From: Bacteroidales bacterium
GTDB lineage: Bacteria > Bacteroidota > Bacteroidia > Bacteroidales > VadinHA17
Reading direction: 5' to 3'
DNA length: 64,000 nt
Assembly (NCBI GenBank): GCA_022865305.1
Contig: JALHSP010000127.1
Location: 62,001-126,000, forward strand
Shown: positions 62,013-64,000 of the stretch, piece by piece
Numbering within the stretch: the first letter of the stretch is position 1
Layout: each line of letters opens with the position of its first letter
Made by a program: the position numbers and the translations under genes
The notes under the pieces: model-generated
Database searches by the model: none
What the model saw: only the letters and a program-made list of their open reading frames with translations
What the model was told of the DNA's origin: nothing

Positions 62013-63647
62013 ATGAGCGAAAAATATTCTGTCAGTCCCAGCGGAGAGAAATTTCCATTACCAAAACCTGAAGATTACAAGGCTGAGTTTGAAGGCCTTA
62101 AGAAACGTATAGCAAAGGAAAGGACCAAAAATCGTGAAATTGTTGTAGTCATGGGAGTTGGATTTGTTGGTGCTGTTATGGCTGCTATTGTTGCAGATAC
62201 CGTTGACAAAAAAGGCAAATCCTCAAAATTTGTAATTGGAATGCAGCGTCCGAGCGTCCGAAGCTACTGGAAGATTCCTTTGCTTAACCGAGGTATATCT
62301 CCGGTAAAAGCTGAAGATCCTGAAGTGGAACCGATGATTGCACGTTGTGTTAACGAGAAGAAAACCTTAATAGCAACATATACCTATGATGTACTGAAAC
62401 TGGCTGACATCGTGGTAGTTGATGTGCAGTGCGATTATCTGAAGGAAGATTTGGGTAATGTTCGCTCCGGACAGACAGATATGGCTGCGCTGGAGGCTTC
62501 CTTTCATGAAATTGCTGTGCACATTCCGGCTGATGCACTTGTCCTGATTGAGACAACCGTGGCTCCGGGAACAACTGAGCAGGTTGCATATCCCATTATG
62601 AAAAAGGTATTTAAGAAACGGGGTATTAAATCTGACCCGTTACTGGCTCATAGCTATGAGAGAGTAATGCCCGGCCGTAATTATGTTGCAAGTATCCGCG
62701 ATTTCTGGCGGGTTTGTAGCGGTATTAACGAAGAAGCAAAGAAGCGGGTTGTAAAATTCCTGAATGAAGTGCTGAATACTGACAAGTTTCCACTGACAGT
62801 TATGGACCGGCCAATAGAATCAGAAACAGCTAAGATCGTTGAAAACAGCTACCGGGCTACCATCCTGGCATTCCTTGATGAGTGGAGTTTATATGCTGAG
62901 CGAAATGGTGTTGATCTGATCAAAGTAATAAAAGCAATAAAAGTACGTCCGACGCACAGTAATATTATATTTCCCGGACCGGGAATCGGCGGGTATTGTC
63001 TTCCTAAAGATGGAGGTCTCGGGCTTTGGGCATATAAGCATATACTTGGCTTTGAGGACGATATATTCAAGATTACACCCATGGCGATTGATATAAACGA
63101 TACCCGCGGGTTACATGTCGGACAGCTTACCCGTGATGCACTGCGTAACATGGGTCAGCCGATTGCCGGAGCAGATATACTGGTGCTCGGCGCGGCTTAT
63201 CGTGAGGATGTTGGGGATACACGTTACAGCGGTTCGGAAATTGTAATCCGGAAGCTTGCTGAAATGGGAGCGGAGATCAGGGTTCATGATCCATATGTCG
63301 AGCACTGGTGGGAATTTGAACAGCAGGACACTTTCCCTGGAGTGGGACAGAGCAAAGCGAGATTCTTTCGCAACCAGGAAAAACTGAAAGAAATTCATGT
63401 TGAACAAAACATGAACAAAGCATTAAAAGATGCAGATGCAGTTATATTTGCAGTACCTCACAAAGCATATCTGGATTTAGATCCTGATAAGCTTGTTAAG
63501 ACAATTGGCAAGCCATCTGCAATCATTGACTGCTTCGGAATTCTAACCGACGATAAGATCCGGCGTTATTTTCAACTGGGTTGTGAGGTTAAAGGACTTG
63601 GACGCGGACATATACAGCGCATAAAAGACGAAATACGGAAGGCATAA
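62013..63647 (+). CDS. Nucleotide-sugar dehydrogenase (UDP-ManNAcA/UDP-glucose dehydrogenase-type)
   Basis: 544 residues, longer than the usual 420-450. NAD-binding MGVGFVGAVMAAIVAD near residue 50; DIVVVDVQCDYLKED and ETTVAPGTTEQV; SYERVMPGRNYVASIRDFWR; the helix ESETAKIVENSYRATILAFL; catalytic Cys329 in GIGGYCLPKDGGL; C-terminal UDP-binding domain with LGAAYREDVGDTRYSG and VHDPYVEHWW. It oxidises the 6-OH of a UDP-sugar to a uronic acid, for surface polysaccharide or O-antigen. The extra length lies in the N-terminal tail and an insertion of about 60 residues before the Rossmann exit. The next gene end (63918) may be polysaccharide related. Confidence 0.88.
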   Translation: MSEKYSVSPSGEKFPLPKPEDYKAEFEGLKKRIAKERTKNREIVVVMGVGFVGAVMAAIVADTVDKKGKSSKFVIGMQRPSVRSYWKIPLLNRGISPVKAEDPEVEPMIARCVNEKKTLIATYTYDVLKLADIVVVDVQCDYLKEDLGNVRSGQTDMAALEASFHEIAVHIPADALVLIETTVAPGTTEQVAYPIMKKVFKKRGIKSDPLLAHSYERVMPGRNYVASIRDFWRVCSGINEEAKKRVVKFLNEVLNTDKFPLTVMDRPIESETAKIVENSYRATILAFLDEWSLYAERNGVDLIKVIKAIKVRPTHSNIIFPGPGIGGYCLPKDGGLGLWAYKHILGFEDDIFKITPMAIDINDTRGLHVGQLTRDALRNMGQPIAGADILVLGAAYREDVGDTRYSGSEIVIRKLAEMGAEIRVHDPYVEHWWEFEQQDTFPGVGQSKARFFRNQEKLKEIHVEQNMNKALKDADAVIFAVPHKAYLDLDPDKLVKTIGKPSAIIDCFGILTDDKIRRYFQLGCEVKGLGRGHIQRIKDEIRKA

Positions 63648-63700
63648 TAATAAATTTGATTTTACAGGGTCAGCCGTAACGAAGTGAAGGCTGATGTAAA

Positions 63701-63778
63701 CCAGCAAGCTGGGCAGATAAAGGGTTATAAGCCAGGCGGCTCATATCTGATTTTATGTCAACCAGCAAGCTGGGCAGA
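63701..63778. repeat. Direct repeat pair CCAGCAAGCTGGGCAGA
   Basis: The 17-base sequence occurs at 63701-63717 and 63762-63778, each preceded by TGTMAA, 61 bases apart. Its core CCAGCAAGCTGG is a palindrome. It lies in the 270-base gene-free stretch after the nucleotide-sugar dehydrogenase, which also has a CAGCC/GGCTG stem near 63670; the remainder is AT-rich with nothing recognised. Confidence 0.75.
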
Positions 63779-63917
63779 AATTTACTTTGTTTTCCTATAA
63801 TTAATATTATGTCAAATAGAAAATAATTAATACAGTTAACTTGAAAATTTTATTAATATTTTCAAAACTTCCTTCTGTCCCCTATTTTAATGGGTCCCCG
63901 GAAATATCTTTTATTAT

Positions 63918-64000
63918 TTATTGAGGTAATACCCTATTTCTTCCGGATCTGTTTGATCAAGCATTGGCAGACTCGGAATACAAAACAGATCTAAATCCGG
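63918..64000 (-). CDS. C-terminal end of a gene continuing past the window, possibly an aminotransferase
   Basis: Read on the minus strand the last 27 codons before a TAA (63918-63920) give LFCIPSLPMLDQTDPEEIGYYL-like sequence ending in NK. The SLPM..TDPEE..YYL pattern recalls the C-terminus of DegT/DnrJ/EryC1-type sugar aminotransferases, which would suit a surface-polysaccharide region next to the nucleotide-sugar dehydrogenase. Only 27 residues are seen, so family is uncertain. Confidence 0.5.

Overview
The window comes from a Bacteroidota chromosome, most likely a Bacteroidales-like lineage. Four things point there: a protein with a C-terminal type IX secretion signal (54715-57567), promoters of the TAnnTTTG type in front of several genes and rnpB, start sites with little Shine-Dalgarno signal, and families typical of the phylum (DUF4252, DUF6588, an S24 repressor with DinB and a short DnaE, PyrK/PyrD). 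A fermentative life is suggested by two acyl-phosphate/kinase routes side by side (Pta-AckA and Ptb-Ptb-Buk).

Layout. 1-8.7 kb: end of a small membrane protein, queA, rnpB (RNase P RNA), a LolA-like secreted protein after kdsA, rarA, a 5'-truncated gamma-glutamyltransferase, a membrane-anchored unknown and an omega-amidase-type nitrilase. 8.8-17.3 kb: a large FAD/Fe-S oxidase, divergent from the pta-ackA-ptb-ptb-buk block. 17.3-24.1 kb: an SDR, a small outer-membrane-like protein, a dicarboxylate symporter, an XRE regulator preceded by an array of TTACA-N2-TGTAA operators, pyrK-pyrD, an Lrp/AsnC regulator and a secreted lipocalin-like protein. 24.2-30.9 kb: three secreted glycoside hydrolases in a row (GH30-like, GH5, GH2 with discoidin-like domains), without SusC/SusD in view. 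31-38 kb: a decay corridor with remnants of endonuclease V, a tocopherol-cyclase-like gene, a TIR-domain gene and tRNA fragments around an intact tRNA-Lys; intact DUF72, molybdenum hydroxylase, cytochrome and acylphosphatase genes lie among them. 38-44.5 kb: DUF4252 - ECF sigma - anti-sigma - DUF4252 - DUF6588, then a RelA/SpoT synthetase and a PrsW protease. 44.5-49.8 kb: an SOS-like mutagenesis cassette (DnaE-type polymerase, DinB, divergent self-cleaving S24 repressor) with twin operators. 49.8-64 kb: MobB-like P-loop protein, YtfJ-like redoxin, typA, UroD-family protein, DUF2461, a CotH/lamin-tail T9SS cargo, a methyltransferase-acyltransferase fusion, an SDR, an internally deleted old yellow enzyme, a broken MEMO-family gene, a Cys-rich lipoprotein, a nucleotide-sugar dehydrogenase and the end of a further gene.

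The strongest non-genic signals are two sets of operator palindromes (20246-20652 and 48907-48946), a dispersed G/C-rich intergenic repeat family that twice occurs as head-to-head inverted pairs, often beside 7-8 bp microsatellites, and an unusual number of recently decayed genes. No CRISPR array, complete insertion sequence, rRNA or origin was seen. All functional calls are by reading family motifs; no database search was run.
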